From the NCBI GenBank assembly GCA_902168185.1, contig CABHOV010000076.1, positions 1 through 64,000 of the forward strand: 64,000 nucleotides of DNA, in the 5' to 3' direction. Positions 46,006 through 54,972 of the stretch are shown here, one piece after another. Positions within the stretch are counted from its first letter, which is position 1; each line of letters begins with the position of its first letter. A program made the position numbers and the translations under genes. Below the pieces are notes generated by a model. It was given only the letters and a program-made list of their open reading frames with translations, made no database searches and was not told where the DNA came from. The DNA is from an uncultured Bacteroides sp. (lineage in GTDB: Bacteria; Bacteroidota; Bacteroidia; Cytophagales; Cyclobacteriaceae).

Positions 46006-46647
46006 ATGGGTATCCAGTTCTTACAAGAATTTGCAAGGAAAGCATCGAACCAAGATTTGGTGGACATCATAGCCACAAAGCAATTTTCGGATGACGAACT
46101 CGTGATCTTCGAAACCGAAGTGCAAGTACGAGGAATTGAGCGCGAATTAGAGAAGGCTATTCAAGAGAGAGAAGCAACGAAGAACCGCGTCAAAGCATCG
46201 GCGAGTCAAATGACGAAAGAAGATCTGTTTGCCTATGTGTGCTATAATCCATACAAGTTTACGGAAACCGAATTGGCCATTTTTAAGAATGAAGTCAAGG
46301 CTCGCGGACTTGATGACGAGCTATCCGAAAAGATCAAGTCAAAAGAATCCGATGACATCGAATTCAAGAACAATGTATTAAATTCGTCCGGCGATGTATC
46401 GGAGCTTCTTCAGAATTTCAACACATTCATAGAAGGTAAGAATCCGGAGATTGCTAAGCGTGTTCACGAAAAAATCGCCAAGAAAAAGAGGCGATCACTA
46501 GGCATCGGGTTGATTGCTGGAATTATTGTTACGGCAATAGGTATAGGACTTACGGCTGCTGCAGGCGGAAACATCATATTCATTGGTGCGATAGTTACAG
46601 GAATTGCCCTTATCGTAAGAGGCATTATATCATATAGAAGCGCTTAA
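46006..46647 (+). CDS. Unknown membrane protein with an internal duplication and two C-terminal TM helices
   Basis: I do not recognise this 213-aa protein. It begins with two related segments, about 14-52 and 70-108: 'DLVDII..KQFSDDELVIFETEVQVRGIERELEKAI' and 'DLFAYVCYNPYKFTETELAIFKNEVKARGLDDELSEKI'. Both share the core EL.IF..EV..RG...EL. A basic stretch (KKKRR) then precedes two hydrophobic helices (about 164-186 and 190-208). The likely topology is a soluble N-terminal repeat region in the cytoplasm anchored by a helical hairpin. It is a single gene between terminators; no operon partner suggests a role. Confidence 0.75.
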   Translation: MGIQFLQEFARKASNQDLVDIIATKQFSDDELVIFETEVQVRGIERELEKAIQEREATKNRVKASASQMTKEDLFAYVCYNPYKFTETELAIFKNEVKARGLDDELSEKIKSKESDDIEFKNNVLNSSGDVSELLQNFNTFIEGKNPEIAKRVHEKIAKKKRRSLGIGLIAGIIVTAIGIGLTAAAGGNIIFIGAIVTGIALIVRGIISYRSA

Positions 46648-46964
46648 CCGCTGCCCTACTCGTGCATTTGAAGAAATAAGGTCCGCTTCTTACAGTTCGT
46701 TACTTTTTATAGTATATACTATAAAAAATTATAGACCTATTATTCACGGATATAAAGCTGAACCTAAGATATACCCGAAAGGAGACAGCTGATGCACTTC
46801 AAATAACATTACTATAAATGCTTCTATATTTTCCTTAATAGAGTATCCTTTCACTTTCTCTTCTTTTAGGAATAAAGGCATTCATGAATTTCAGTCTTAG
46901 CGTTTCGATCCGACCTTAAACGACAACAGAAAAGTTATTTTATGATTTTGTTCGGCACAAAAAA
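46648..46964. other. AT-rich intergenic region
   Basis: These 317 bp after the membrane-protein gene hold TATA-rich sequence ('tatagtatatactataaaa') but no ORF, RNA gene or firm regulatory site that I can support. Confidence 0.4.
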
Positions 46965-47002
46965 TAAAAAAGCCTCGAATCGTTTCAGATTCAAGGCTTT
47001 TA
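46965..47002 (-). terminator. Terminator of the tRNA-Cys gene
   Basis: Read on the minus strand: AAAGCCTTGAATC, loop, GATTCGAGGCTTT followed by TTTT. It starts immediately after the tRNA 3' end. Confidence 0.8.
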
Positions 47003-47003
47003 G

Positions 47004-47074
47004 AGGTCTCGAGCGGATTCGAACCGCTGTAGGAGCTTTTGCAGAGCTCAGCCTAGCCACTCGGCCACGAGACC
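47004..47074 (-). tRNA. tRNA-Cys (anticodon GCA)
   Basis: Minus strand, 71 nt. The acceptor stem is GGTCTCG/CGAGACC with discriminator U73, typical of tRNA-Cys. The D-stem is GCC/GGC, the anticodon arm GAGCT-CTGCAAA-AGCTC gives GCA, and the T-arm is AGCGG-TTCGAAT-CCGCT. No CCA is encoded. It has its own promoter and terminator and stands alone. Confidence 0.93.
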
Positions 47075-47120
47075 TTTCAAATGTGTGATATAGTGTGAGT
47101 GTGTTATTTGTTACAAAGCA

Positions 47121-47150
47121 CAAAACTATAAAAATCAATTGTGTTTGCAA
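47121..47150 (-). promoter_or_regulatory. Bacteroidota-type promoter of tRNA-Cys
   Basis: On the minus strand TTG (47148-47150), exactly 19 bp, then TAGTTTTG (47121-47128), a full match to TTG-N19-TAnnTTTG. It lies about 47 bp upstream of the mature tRNA 5' end, which implies a processed leader. Confidence 0.6.
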
Positions 47151-47157
47151 CGTAGTA

Positions 47158-47192
47158 AAAAAGAAAAGGTGGCCAATAAGCCACCTTTCTTC
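47158..47192 (-). terminator. Terminator of rpsA
   Basis: The stem AAAGGTGGC / GCCACCTTT with a short loop is followed on the minus strand by TTCTTTTTT. It lies 15 bp beyond the rpsA stop codon. Confidence 0.8.
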
Positions 47193-47207
47193 TTATTTTA
47201 GAAAAGG

Positions 47208-49211
47208 TTATTCACCCTTACCTTCACCACCCTGCATTTTTTCTTTCAGCGCGCTTAACGCTTCCAGATCTCCGAGGGTAGACTTCTCGTTCTGTTGATT
47301 GATAGATTGGATAGAAGCTCCTTTAGCAGGGGCTTTCTTACCACCTTTAGCGGCTCCAGCAGCAGCTGCAGGTTTCTCTTCGTCAGCTGACCAGATTGAT
47401 TTGTGTGAAAGCACAATTCTTCTGTCTTCTTTAGAGAACTCAAGCACTTTGAAGTCAAGTGACTCACCAACTTCTGCCTTTGAGTTATCTTCTTTCGCAA
47501 GATTTTTAGCTGCAACAAATCCTTCTATACCGTATGGCAATTCAAGTACTGCGCCTTTATCATTTTTGTTGATGATAGTAGCTTTGTGTATTGAACCGAT
47601 TGTAAATACAGTTTCGAAAGTATCCCAAGGATTTTCTTCCATGTGCTTATGGCTAAGTGCCAGTCTGCGGTTAGCTGCATCCAATTCAAGTACTTGTACT
47701 TCCATAGATTCGCCAACTTTCACGAACTCAGAAGGATGTTTAATCTTCTTCGTCCAGCTCAAGTCTGATACGTGCACAAGACCATCGATACCTTCTTCAA
47801 GCTCGATGAAGAGACCGAAGTTTGTAAGGTTACGAACGATGCCTTTATGTTTTGTACCAACAGCGTATTTAGAAAGAACATCCTGACGTGTCCAAGGATC
47901 TTCAGTAAGTTGTTTGATGCCGAGTGACATCTTGCGCTCATCGCGATCAAGCGTCAATACAACAGCTTCAACTTCGTCACCAACTTTCATGAAGTCTTGT
48001 GGATTGCGTAAGTGTTGTGACCAGCTCATTTCACTTACGTGAATCAAGCCTTCAACACCAGGTTGCAGTTCAAGGAACGCTCCGTAGTCAGCTACGTTTA
48101 CGATCTTACCTTTCACTTTAGAACCAACCTGGATTTCAGCAGCAAGCGCATCCCAAGGATGAGCTGTAAGTTGCTTCATACCCAGAGAAATTCTCTTCTT
48201 GTCTTCATCGAAGTCAAGTACAACAACCTTAACAGTCTGATCAAGCTTAAGAACTTCTTCCGGATGGTTGATACGTCCCCAGCTGATATCAGTGATGTGG
48301 AGTAATCCGTCAACACCACCAAGATCGATGAACACACCGAAGTTGGTCATGTTCTTGATAACGCCTTCCAATACCTGACCTTTTTCAAGGTTCGTAAGGA
48401 TAGCGGCTTTCTGTTGCTCAAGATCTTTCTCGATCAGTACTTTATGCGATACAACTACGTTATCGTTCGTGTAGTTGATTTTCACAACTTTCACTTCGAT
48501 GTTTTTATTTACATAGATATCGAAATCGCGGATCGGCTTAACATCGATCTGTGAACCTGGCAAGAATGCCTCGATTCCAAATACATCCACGATAAGACCA
48601 CCTTTTGTTCTGCGTTTAACAAAACCTTCGATAACCTCATCTTTATCCAATGCAGTCTGCACATATTCCCAACCTTTAACAAGCTTCGCTTTTCTGCGGC
48701 TTAATACAAGTTGTCCCATAGCGTCTTCACGCTCTTCAATGAACAAGTCAACTACATCTCCGATCTTCAGATTCGTCATCTCCTTGAATTCAGCCAATGG
48801 TACAAGACCATCAGACTTGAAGCCAATGTTCAAAATAACGTCACGATCGTTGATACCTACTACGGTACCTTTCACTACTTCACCACTGTTTACAGAAGTA
48901 ACGGTGCCAGAGTACATTTGCTCCATCTCAGCACGTTTCTCTTTTGAGTATCCTTCTCCAAAACCTTTAGAGTCGAATGCTTCAAAGTCGAACTGACCTG
49001 GGATCTGCTTTTCGTACTTAGCTTTCTTTAATTCTGAAACCGGAATGGCTTCTGTTGTGATTTCCTCTTTCTGGAGGGATTTGATTTCTGCTAACGGATC
49101 ATCTTCGTCAACATCGATCTTTACTGATTTTGTCTTAGAAGCACCTTTCAAAGGTTCCTTCGGTTCAACAGGTTTTCTGGGTCTTTCACCAGGTTTCTGT
49201 GATTTTGCCAT
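47208..49211 (-). CDS. rpsA: 30S ribosomal protein S1
   Basis: S1 helps the ribosome bind and unfold mRNA. The 667-aa protein has six S1 RNA-binding repeats ('[21 protein letters not shown]', '[34 protein letters not shown]', '[35 protein letters not shown]' and so on). A charged, Pro/Lys-rich N-terminal extension and an Ala/Lys-rich tail flank them. The ORF track starts 30 codons earlier; I chose ATG 49211 ('[11 protein letters not shown]'), preceded by 'aaagggcga', because the upstream codons fall in the structured leader. It is a single gene with its own promoter and terminator. Confidence 0.95.
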   Translation of the reverse strand: MAKSQKPGERPRKPVEPKEPLKGASKTKSVKIDVDEDDPLAEIKSLQKEEITTEAIPVSELKKAKYEKQIPGQFDFEAFDSKGFGEGYSKEKRAEMEQMYSGTVTSVNSGEVVKGTVVGINDRDVILNIGFKSDGLVPLAEFKEMTNLKIGDVVDLFIEEREDAMGQLVLSRRKAKLVKGWEYVQTALDKDEVIEGFVKRRTKGGLIVDVFGIEAFLPGSQIDVKPIRDFDIYVNKNIEVKVVKINYTNDNVVVSHKVLIEKDLEQQKAAILTNLEKGQVLEGVIKNMTNFGVFIDLGGVDGLLHITDISWGRINHPEEVLKLDQTVKVVVLDFDEDKKRISLGMKQLTAHPWDALAAEIQVGSKVKGKIVNVADYGAFLELQPGVEGLIHVSEMSWSQHLRNPQDFMKVGDEVEAVVLTLDRDERKMSLGIKQLTEDPWTRQDVLSKYAVGTKHKGIVRNLTNFGLFIELEEGIDGLVHVSDLSWTKKIKHPSEFVKVGESMEVQVLELDAANRRLALSHKHMEENPWDTFETVFTIGSIHKATIINKNDKGAVLELPYGIEGFVAAKNLAKEDNSKAEVGESLDFKVLEFSKEDRRIVLSHKSIWSADEEKPAAAAGAAKGGKKAPAKGASIQSINQQNEKSTLGDLEALSALKEKMQGGEGKGE

Positions 49212-49270
49212 GTATTCGCCCTTTAAGTACATGCAGCAGCCGGGCGGACTACTACAAATTTGTTTTGAAT

Positions 49271-49310
49271 TCCCTTGAAGTAATGACAAGGGCCTGTTCA
49301 CCCGAACAGG
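49271..49310 (-). promoter_or_regulatory. Structured rpsA leader: two adjacent hairpins
   Basis: Directly after the predicted transcription start come a perfect 7-bp stem with a 4-nt loop (CCTGTTC-GGGT-GAACAGG, 49293-49310) and a 6-bp stem (CCCTTG/CAAGGG, 49272-49292). They leave about 60 nt before the start codon. Such a leader could bind S1 for autoregulation (inference). Confidence 0.5.
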
Positions 49311-49314
49311 GGTG

Positions 49315-49322
49315 CAAAGGTA
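49315..49322 (-). promoter_or_regulatory. -7 promoter box of rpsA
   Basis: TACCTTTG on the minus strand fits TAnnTTTG exactly and lies just before the hairpin leader. No clear TTG is found at the -33 position. Confidence 0.5.
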
Positions 49323-49373
49323 CTAAATTGTGATGAAGTATAAATGTGTTGCCGTGCGAATGTTTCATACAAA

Positions 49374-49413
49374 ATAAAAAGCCCTCCTGAATAAAATCAG
49401 AAAGGGCTTTTCG
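49374..49413. terminator. Intrinsic terminator between tolC-like gene and rpsA
   Basis: AAAAAGCCCT, loop, AGGGCTTTT lies 22 bp past the stop codon of the minus-strand TolC-like gene. The A- and T-runs allow function in both directions. Confidence 0.75.
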
Positions 49414-49434
49414 GGTTTGGTTAAAAAGTCTTTG

Positions 49435-50775
49435 CTATGGAATATCCTCAAACTTCAATGTACCTATAGCATAATTGATCAGCAGCCTTTGGAACATCAG
49501 TGTGAATTTCGAATTCTGAAAATCGCCCTGTGCTTTGATATAGGCCTGGTTCGTAATTGTGAGTTGGGTAATATCGGAGATTCCAAGATCATAGCGTTCC
49601 TTTTCCATTTTATAGGCCAGCTCAGCCGATCGCAGCTGTGATTCCGAAGCTGCATAAGCAGTTTTCGCATCGCTGAAATTCTGGAATGCGCGAAGCACAT
49701 CGCTCTTCACAGTAACCTCCACATTCTTATGCTGAATCTTCGCATTCTCGTACGTTACTTTTGTTTGCGCTGCCTGCGCACGGTATAATAATCCATTATA
49801 GATGGGAATGGTTATACTTAATCCATAGCTTAACTGCGTATTGTCTTTGGTGAACTGATCATTAAACGATCTGTTCTCGTCACCGTAAATATAGTTATAG
49901 CGCGATCCATAGGATGCTCCTGCATATATACTAGGCATATACCTTCCTTTCATAGAGGAATATCCAAAGTGTGTTGCCTTCTCGTTGTAATGTGCCTGCT
50001 TCAGATCGCTTCTACGATCCATCGCTACAGTATACATTTCATCGAGCGAAAGACTATCGATCAATACGGAATTCATATCCCAATCCACCAATGAAACTTC
50101 AAAGGCCAGCGGGTCGATTTGCAACGTAATGGCTAGAGTCGCTTTATCATTTTTATACGTGTTGCGCGAGCGCAGCAGCGTAAGCTCAGCATTTTTTAAC
50201 TGATACTCCTGGTTGTAAAGATCGGCTTCTGCTTTACTACCTAACTCCACTTGCTCTTTGATCTGATCGTGCTGTACTTTTTGTGTATGAACATTTTCTT
50301 CATTGATCTTGATCAATTGCTGATCTAACATGCATAACAAAAACTGGTTGGATACATCACGGATTACATCCTGGCTTGAGCGGTTTACCTGATGAAGCTG
50401 TGCTTCATTAGCATTGTTCGCTTGCCTATAGGAATTAACCTGACGTAAGCCGTTGAAGATCGGCATGTTTGCATCAATCGATCCGTTAACAAAGTCGATA
50501 ACGCCATTGACAACCTCACCGCGGTTTTGGTTAAAGGAGTTACCATCGTTTCGATACGCACTTCCGTTTGCCTGCACACTCGGGCCAAGCTGAAGCAGTG
50601 ACGAAGTCTTATTGATCTGCGTATAGTCCAGTAGATTTTTCTGTTGGTTCAGCGTTACATTATTTTCAAGGCCAATCTTAACAGCGTCCTTAAATGTTAA
50701 TATAGCAGGAGCCTGTTGTTGTGCATACGCTGAAAGGCTCCACCCGAATACTAAAAGTGTGAATAGTCTTTTCAT
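49435..50775 (-). CDS. TolC-family outer-membrane protein linked to an ABC ATPase
   Basis: This 446-aa outer-membrane export channel has a signal peptide ending near 'LSAYAQQQ' and two TolC repeats ('ILTFKDAVKIGLENNVTLNQQKN', and in the second half 'YGLSITIPIYNGLLYRAQAAQTKVTYENAKIQHKN'). The ORF track adds 11 codons that overlap the upstream gene; ATG 50775, 8 bp after the ABC gene, is preferred because the signal peptide starts there. It is co-transcribed with the ATPase, but no permease or adaptor is present. Confidence 0.9.
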   Translation of the reverse strand: MKRLFTLLVFGWSLSAYAQQQAPAILTFKDAVKIGLENNVTLNQQKNLLDYTQINKTSSLLQLGPSVQANGSAYRNDGNSFNQNRGEVVNGVIDFVNGSIDANMPIFNGLRQVNSYRQANNANEAQLHQVNRSSQDVIRDVSNQFLLCMLDQQLIKINEENVHTQKVQHDQIKEQVELGSKAEADLYNQEYQLKNAELTLLRSRNTYKNDKATLAITLQIDPLAFEVSLVDWDMNSVLIDSLSLDEMYTVAMDRRSDLKQAHYNEKATHFGYSSMKGRYMPSIYAGASYGSRYNYIYGDENRSFNDQFTKDNTQLSYGLSITIPIYNGLLYRAQAAQTKVTYENAKIQHKNVEVTVKSDVLRAFQNFSDAKTAYAASESQLRSAELAYKMEKERYDLGISDITQLTITNQAYIKAQGDFQNSKFTLMFQRLLINYAIGTLKFEDIP

Positions 50776-50782
50776 TTTTACT

Positions 50783-51469
50783 TTATGCATTAACCAATAC
50801 TCTTTCATCTGCTACGATTGTACCATCGCCTACTCTTACAATACGTTTACCGTATCGTGCATTTTCTTCAGAGTGCGTTACCTGTATAATCGTGATACCT
50901 TCATCATTAAGCTTGCGGAATATTTCCATGATCTGTTTACCCTGATCAGAATGCAGGTTACCTGTTGGCTCATCGGCCAATAATAATTTTGGTTGTCCAA
51001 CAATGGCACGCGCTATACCTACTAGCTGTTGTTGTCCACCGCTGAGTTGCTCGGGGAAAAGGTCTTTCTTCGCGACCATGTTAAAACGATCGAGCATTTC
51101 TGCTACCATGCTTTTACGCTGACTACCACTTACGCCTTTATATAGCAGAGGTGTTTCGATGTTTTCATATACCGTCAGTTCGTCAATAAGGTGATATGCC
51201 TGAAAGATGAAGCCTATATAGTTCTTGTGCATATCAGACTTCTGTTTCTCTTTCATCTTGTGCACAGGCTCATCGAAGAAAAAATATTCACCTTCTGTAG
51301 GTTCATCCAGCATACCAATGATGTTCATCAGTGTAGATTTACCGGCACCGCTTGGACCCATGATGGTTAGAAACTCTCCCTGTTGAACATCGAGGTTTAC
51401 ACCTTTCAGAATAAAAGTACGCTGGAAACGGGAGTCCACGTACTTATCGATATCGCGTAGTTTGATCAT
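50783..51469 (-). CDS. MacB/LolD-type ABC transporter ATPase
   Basis: This 228-aa ATPase has Walker A '[15 protein letters not shown]' (about 38-52), Q-loop 'FIFQAYHLI', signature '[15 protein letters not shown]' (about 142-156), Walker B '[11 protein letters not shown]' and H-loop 'VTHSEE'. It belongs to the MacB/LolD/FtsE branch that drives mechanotransmission pumps or lipoprotein release. The expected FtsX-like permease and adaptor are not adjacent, so they must be encoded elsewhere. It is followed by the TolC-like gene after 7 bp. Confidence 0.93.
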   Translation of the reverse strand: MIKLRDIDKYVDSRFQRTFILKGVNLDVQQGEFLTIMGPSGAGKSTLMNIIGMLDEPTEGEYFFFDEPVHKMKEKQKSDMHKNYIGFIFQAYHLIDELTVYENIETPLLYKGVSGSQRKSMVAEMLDRFNMVAKKDLFPEQLSGGQQQLVGIARAIVGQPKLLLADEPTGNLHSDQGKQIMEIFRKLNDEGITIIQVTHSEENARYGKRIVRVGDGTIVADERVLVNA

Positions 51470-51666
51470 ATCTTTTTTAAAACATTAAAACCGGAGATGA
51501 ATGTGAATTTGATCTCTTCACACTCCCCTTTGCCAACAATGTGCCAATGACTTTTTGCGCTCAGGATGCCTGAAAACGAGATTTCAGGTCATATCGCTTC
51601 GTCCGGTTGTGCAAAACGGTGTCCTAAATCGGACAGATCACGACAGATCTTTTGATCACTTTGAGT

Positions 51667-52083
51667 TTAGAAAACGATGGGGTACAGGATCACATCAACC
51701 CTTCGGTTCATCTGCATACCTGAAAAAGTCTGGTTGCTATATACCGGGTTTTCAAGCCCCCAATCTTTAATGGTGATTTTGTGTTCGGGGATTTCCTTTT
51801 CGAGCAAGAGATGTTGAACGGACTCGCTACGCATTTTGGAAAGCCATTCATTGAACTGCTTTCCTCCTATAGGATCGGTATGACTGATTAAATGAATCTG
51901 ATATTTCTCGAGGAGATTGGGAAAAGAATCGAGCCAATGATATAGTTCTACGGCCTGAAATTCATCTATATCATAACTGCCTCCTCCGAAATATATACTT
52001 TTCCGGATTTCATCAGACGGTTGTTCCTGTGCCTGTATAGCTATAGGCGAAAGCAAAAACAGTATGATGTATAGGCGAACCAT
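51667..52083 (-). CDS. Small secreted OmpA-like protein
   Basis: This 138-aa protein has a signal peptide (about 1-18) and an OmpA C-terminal-like peptidoglycan-binding fold: 'QIHLISHTDPIGGKQFNEWLSKMRSESVQHLLLE' (about 62-95), ending 'MNRRVDVIL'. This family pattern (the D and R of 'TDxxG...R') binds diaminopimelate in peptidoglycan. It has no beta-barrel or lipobox, so it is probably a free periplasmic protein. It is a single gene, 96 bp from the ligase end. Confidence 0.8.
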   Translation of the reverse strand: MVRLYIILFLLSPIAIQAQEQPSDEIRKSIYFGGGSYDIDEFQAVELYHWLDSFPNLLEKYQIHLISHTDPIGGKQFNEWLSKMRSESVQHLLLEKEIPEHKITIKDWGLENPVYSNQTFSGMQMNRRVDVILYPIVF

Positions 52084-52179
52084 AATTTGAAGATAGCGAG
52101 TTTATACCGTTAAGTGTAATACTTTATTATACTCCTGCTCCAGAATCGACAGAAAACAATTGCCGGATCACATACAACG

Positions 52180-53754
52180 TTACACGAGAAGTTTACGAAG
52201 ATTTTCAATGTTATCCGCTTCGATAGCAGGCTTATCTTTTCGCCAGCGTTTTATGCGGGGAAAGCGCAATGCTATACCGGATTTATGCCGCGAAGATTTC
52301 GCTATACCTTCAAAAGCAATCTCAAAGACAAGCTCAGGTTTAACGCTTCGTACGGGACCAAAACGTTCAATCGTATTTTGTTTCACCCAACGATCTACTT
52401 CACGAATCTCTTCATCGGTTAATCCACTATAGGCTTTTGTAAATGGAACAAGTTGTTCTCCATCCCACGCGGCAAATGTATAGTCGGTATATAGATTCGC
52501 TCTGCGCCCGGCACCATGCATCGCATAGATCATCACAGCATCTACTGTGAACGGATCTATTTTCCATTTCCACCAATCTCCTCTCCTTCTTCCATTGCGA
52601 TACGTGGATTCCTTTCTCTTCAACATGATACCTTCACTGAAAAGATCGCGGGCACGCGAACGCTCTTCTGCAAGCTGCGGCCAGGTATCAAATTGCACCA
52701 GCGCAGAGATTCGTAACACAGCATTCTTTACAGAACAGATCTCTTCTACTTTTTTTCTACGCACATCCATAGTCCAGTGTCTGACATCTTCGCCTTGCCA
52801 TTCCAACAGATCATACGTAACAAAAGATACCGGGACTTCCTTCAATAATTTTGCGCTCAATGTTTTTCTGCCGATGCGTGTTTGCAAATGATTAAATGAT
52901 AAAGGCTGATCGTCTTTGAAAGGAAGAATTTCACCATCGAGCACAGTGCCATCCGGAAGCAAATCCAGCATGATGTTAAACTCCGGATATTTATCTGTCA
53001 CCAGTTCTTCCCCACGCGACCATACAAACAATTGCCGGTCGCGTACAATCACTTGTCCACGAATGCCATCCCATTTATGCTCAGCAAACCATTCATTCGG
53101 ATTTCCTAGTGAACTGACTTCTCCTTCCAACGCATAGGCCAGGTAAAAAGGATATGGCTTTGATATATCTTTCTGATCCTCCGATAGCATCAATTGCGTA
53201 AAAGTATCGGCTTCGGGCGACCAGTTTCCCATGAGCTTATGAGCCACTATATTTTCGCGGGCTCCAGTGTGTTTTGCAAGCGCTTTCACCATGAGCTGCT
53301 GCGATACACCCATTCGGAATCCACCGGTTATTAACTTGTTGAAGACAAAGCGTTCCGTGCCGGTGAGGCGATTCCAGGCCCATAAAATTTTTTCTTTTTT
53401 CGCTTCGATTGTCAATGGTTCGAGTGAACGAATAAAATCGATCCAATATGTAAGTGACTCATCTGATTCTTCTGCCGGCTCTGGAAGTAAAAGCGTAATG
53501 GTTTCCGCGAGATCGCCTACAACATGGTATGATTCTGCAAACAACCACGATGGAAAGCCTGATAATTCGGAAGCCCACGTTCCCAGCAGCGTTGTATTAA
53601 TCGTTCGCTTCGGTCTTCGATGAGACAGCAATGCTATAGACCAAAGTTTATCCTGATCGGAAACTTTCTGAAAGTATTCTATCAACGCCTTAATCTTGCC
53701 TAGCGTTTTGGTAGTGCGATCTAAATCTGTAAATAGTTGCGCGAAGTTTTTCAT
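52180..53754 (-). CDS. ATP-dependent DNA ligase (DNA-damage-associated)
   Basis: This 524-aa ligase seals nicks in repair. It has an N-terminal DNA-binding domain, the adenylation motif 'EHKWDGIRGQ' (Lys near residue 228), motif III-like 'GTVLDGEILPF', 'EGIMLKRKESTYRNGRR' and 'WWKWKIDPFTVDAVMIY', and a C-terminal OB-fold. It matches the type that travels with an MBL exonuclease, an Lhr-like helicase and the PdeM endonuclease in a DNA-damage cassette. Here the exonuclease lies 19 bp upstream, but the helicase and PdeM are missing. Confidence 0.92.
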   Translation of the reverse strand: MKNFAQLFTDLDRTTKTLGKIKALIEYFQKVSDQDKLWSIALLSHRRPKRTINTTLLGTWASELSGFPSWLFAESYHVVGDLAETITLLLPEPAEESDESLTYWIDFIRSLEPLTIEAKKEKILWAWNRLTGTERFVFNKLITGGFRMGVSQQLMVKALAKHTGARENIVAHKLMGNWSPEADTFTQLMLSEDQKDISKPYPFYLAYALEGEVSSLGNPNEWFAEHKWDGIRGQVIVRDRQLFVWSRGEELVTDKYPEFNIMLDLLPDGTVLDGEILPFKDDQPLSFNHLQTRIGRKTLSAKLLKEVPVSFVTYDLLEWQGEDVRHWTMDVRRKKVEEICSVKNAVLRISALVQFDTWPQLAEERSRARDLFSEGIMLKRKESTYRNGRRRGDWWKWKIDPFTVDAVMIYAMHGAGRRANLYTDYTFAAWDGEQLVPFTKAYSGLTDEEIREVDRWVKQNTIERFGPVRSVKPELVFEIAFEGIAKSSRHKSGIALRFPRIKRWRKDKPAIEADNIENLRKLLV

Positions 53755-53773
53755 AGCAGGGAATTAGACCGCA

Positions 53774-54850
53774 TCAACTCTCTGAGGTTTGAACAGTGGT
53801 ATCGACATCAGAAGATATACCTATATTTTCCTCTACGCTTGCCGTATCAGTGCCTTCAATAATTTCGCTCAATTCACCTTCGTATTCTGTTTTCACAGGG
53901 TATGCTTCAATACCTTTCTCGTTAAGCCATTGTGAAAATATTTCAGCGTAGCCATGGGTTACAAAGACTTTCTCTGCACCGGTTTCCTTTACCGCTATAT
54001 TCAGACTTTTCCAATCGACATGATCCGATAGCGGAAACCCTCTGTCGGCACCGCGTCTTCTTCTTGCTCCGCGAAGCGTCATCCAACCTGAAGCTATACC
54101 CAACGAGTATGGTAGAAATCTGCGAATCCACGGAGAGCCTACTGCCGAGGGGGGACAGACCACCAGCGCGCCTTCAAAATCCTGCTTCTTACTTTCTTTT
54201 GTAACGCGATGTGTTTCCGGCAAATCTATACCTTGTTGTCGCATCACTTCATTGATTGAGTCCACCGCACCATGCACAATGATCTTCCCGATAGACGTGT
54301 CTATATTCTTTAAGAGTCGCTGGCTTTTGCCCAATGTATACCCGGCTATAACCGATACTTTTCCTTCTGCTTGATTTTTGCGCCACCATGCATTCATCTC
54401 ATTAAAGATCTCTTGCTGTGGTTTCCAGCTATAGACCGGTAGCCCAAACGTTGATTCGGTAATGAAGCTGTTACACTTCACCAATTCAAAAGGCTCTGAT
54501 AGTCCGTCTGGTTCAAGTTTATAATCACCGGTAAAAACCCAGACCTCACCTTTATACTCCGCTCTGATTTGCGCGGATCCTGGAATATGTCCGGCAGGAT
54601 GAAAAGAGAATTGAACACCGTTGATATATACCGGCTTTCCATAATCTGCCGTTTCGATTGTATCCATCCGCAGACGATGTTTGATGACAGGAGCTGCAGG
54701 CGATGAACACAAATAACGCTTATGCCCCCAACTGGCATGATCGGAGTGCCCATGAGAGATCAGGGCGCGGTCAACCGGCTTCCAAGGGTCCAGGTAGACA
54801 TCGGCTTTGGGGCAGTAAATTCCGCGTTCGTTAAATTCAAGTAGACTCAT
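53774..54850 (-). CDS. Ligase-associated MBL-fold DNA exonuclease
   Basis: This 358-aa metallo-beta-lactamase/beta-CASP-type nuclease of the SNM1 kind begins 'LLEFNERGIYCPKADVYLDPWKP'. It has the metal motif 'ISHGHSDHASWGHKRYLCS' (about 32-50), 'GHIPGSAQI', 'VFTGDYK' and the later 'LSDHVDW' and 'FVTHGYAEIF'. It is co-transcribed with the ATP-dependent ligase. The last 40 residues are an acidic low-complexity extension ('EENIGISSDVDTTVQ') not expected for the core enzyme. It probably processes damaged ends before ligation. Confidence 0.9.
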   Translation of the reverse strand: MSLLEFNERGIYCPKADVYLDPWKPVDRALISHGHSDHASWGHKRYLCSSPAAPVIKHRLRMDTIETADYGKPVYINGVQFSFHPAGHIPGSAQIRAEYKGEVWVFTGDYKLEPDGLSEPFELVKCNSFITESTFGLPVYSWKPQQEIFNEMNAWWRKNQAEGKVSVIAGYTLGKSQRLLKNIDTSIGKIIVHGAVDSINEVMRQQGIDLPETHRVTKESKKQDFEGALVVCPPSAVGSPWIRRFLPYSLGIASGWMTLRGARRRRGADRGFPLSDHVDWKSLNIAVKETGAEKVFVTHGYAEIFSQWLNEKGIEAYPVKTEYEGELSEIIEGTDTASVEENIGISSDVDTTVQTSES

Positions 54851-54925
54851 CGTTGCAGCATTAAGAGCATAATAAGTAACCTGCTAAAAAGATATACCCA
54901 CTCTAGAAAAAGAGTCGCTGCAACA

Positions 54926-54968
54926 AACAAAAAATCATCATCCGGATTTAACAGACGATGATTTTTAT
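54926..54968 (-). terminator. Terminator after the secreted NTF2-like gene
   Basis: The stem AAAAATCATC / GATGATTTTT has a short GC-containing loop. On the minus strand it starts 5 bp after the stop codon and ends in a T-run. Confidence 0.75.
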
Positions 54969-54972
54969 AGTA

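Noticed and set aside
47299-47886. 195-aa plus-strand ORF opposite rpsA
   Set aside because: It is a shadow of the S1 repeats on the other strand.
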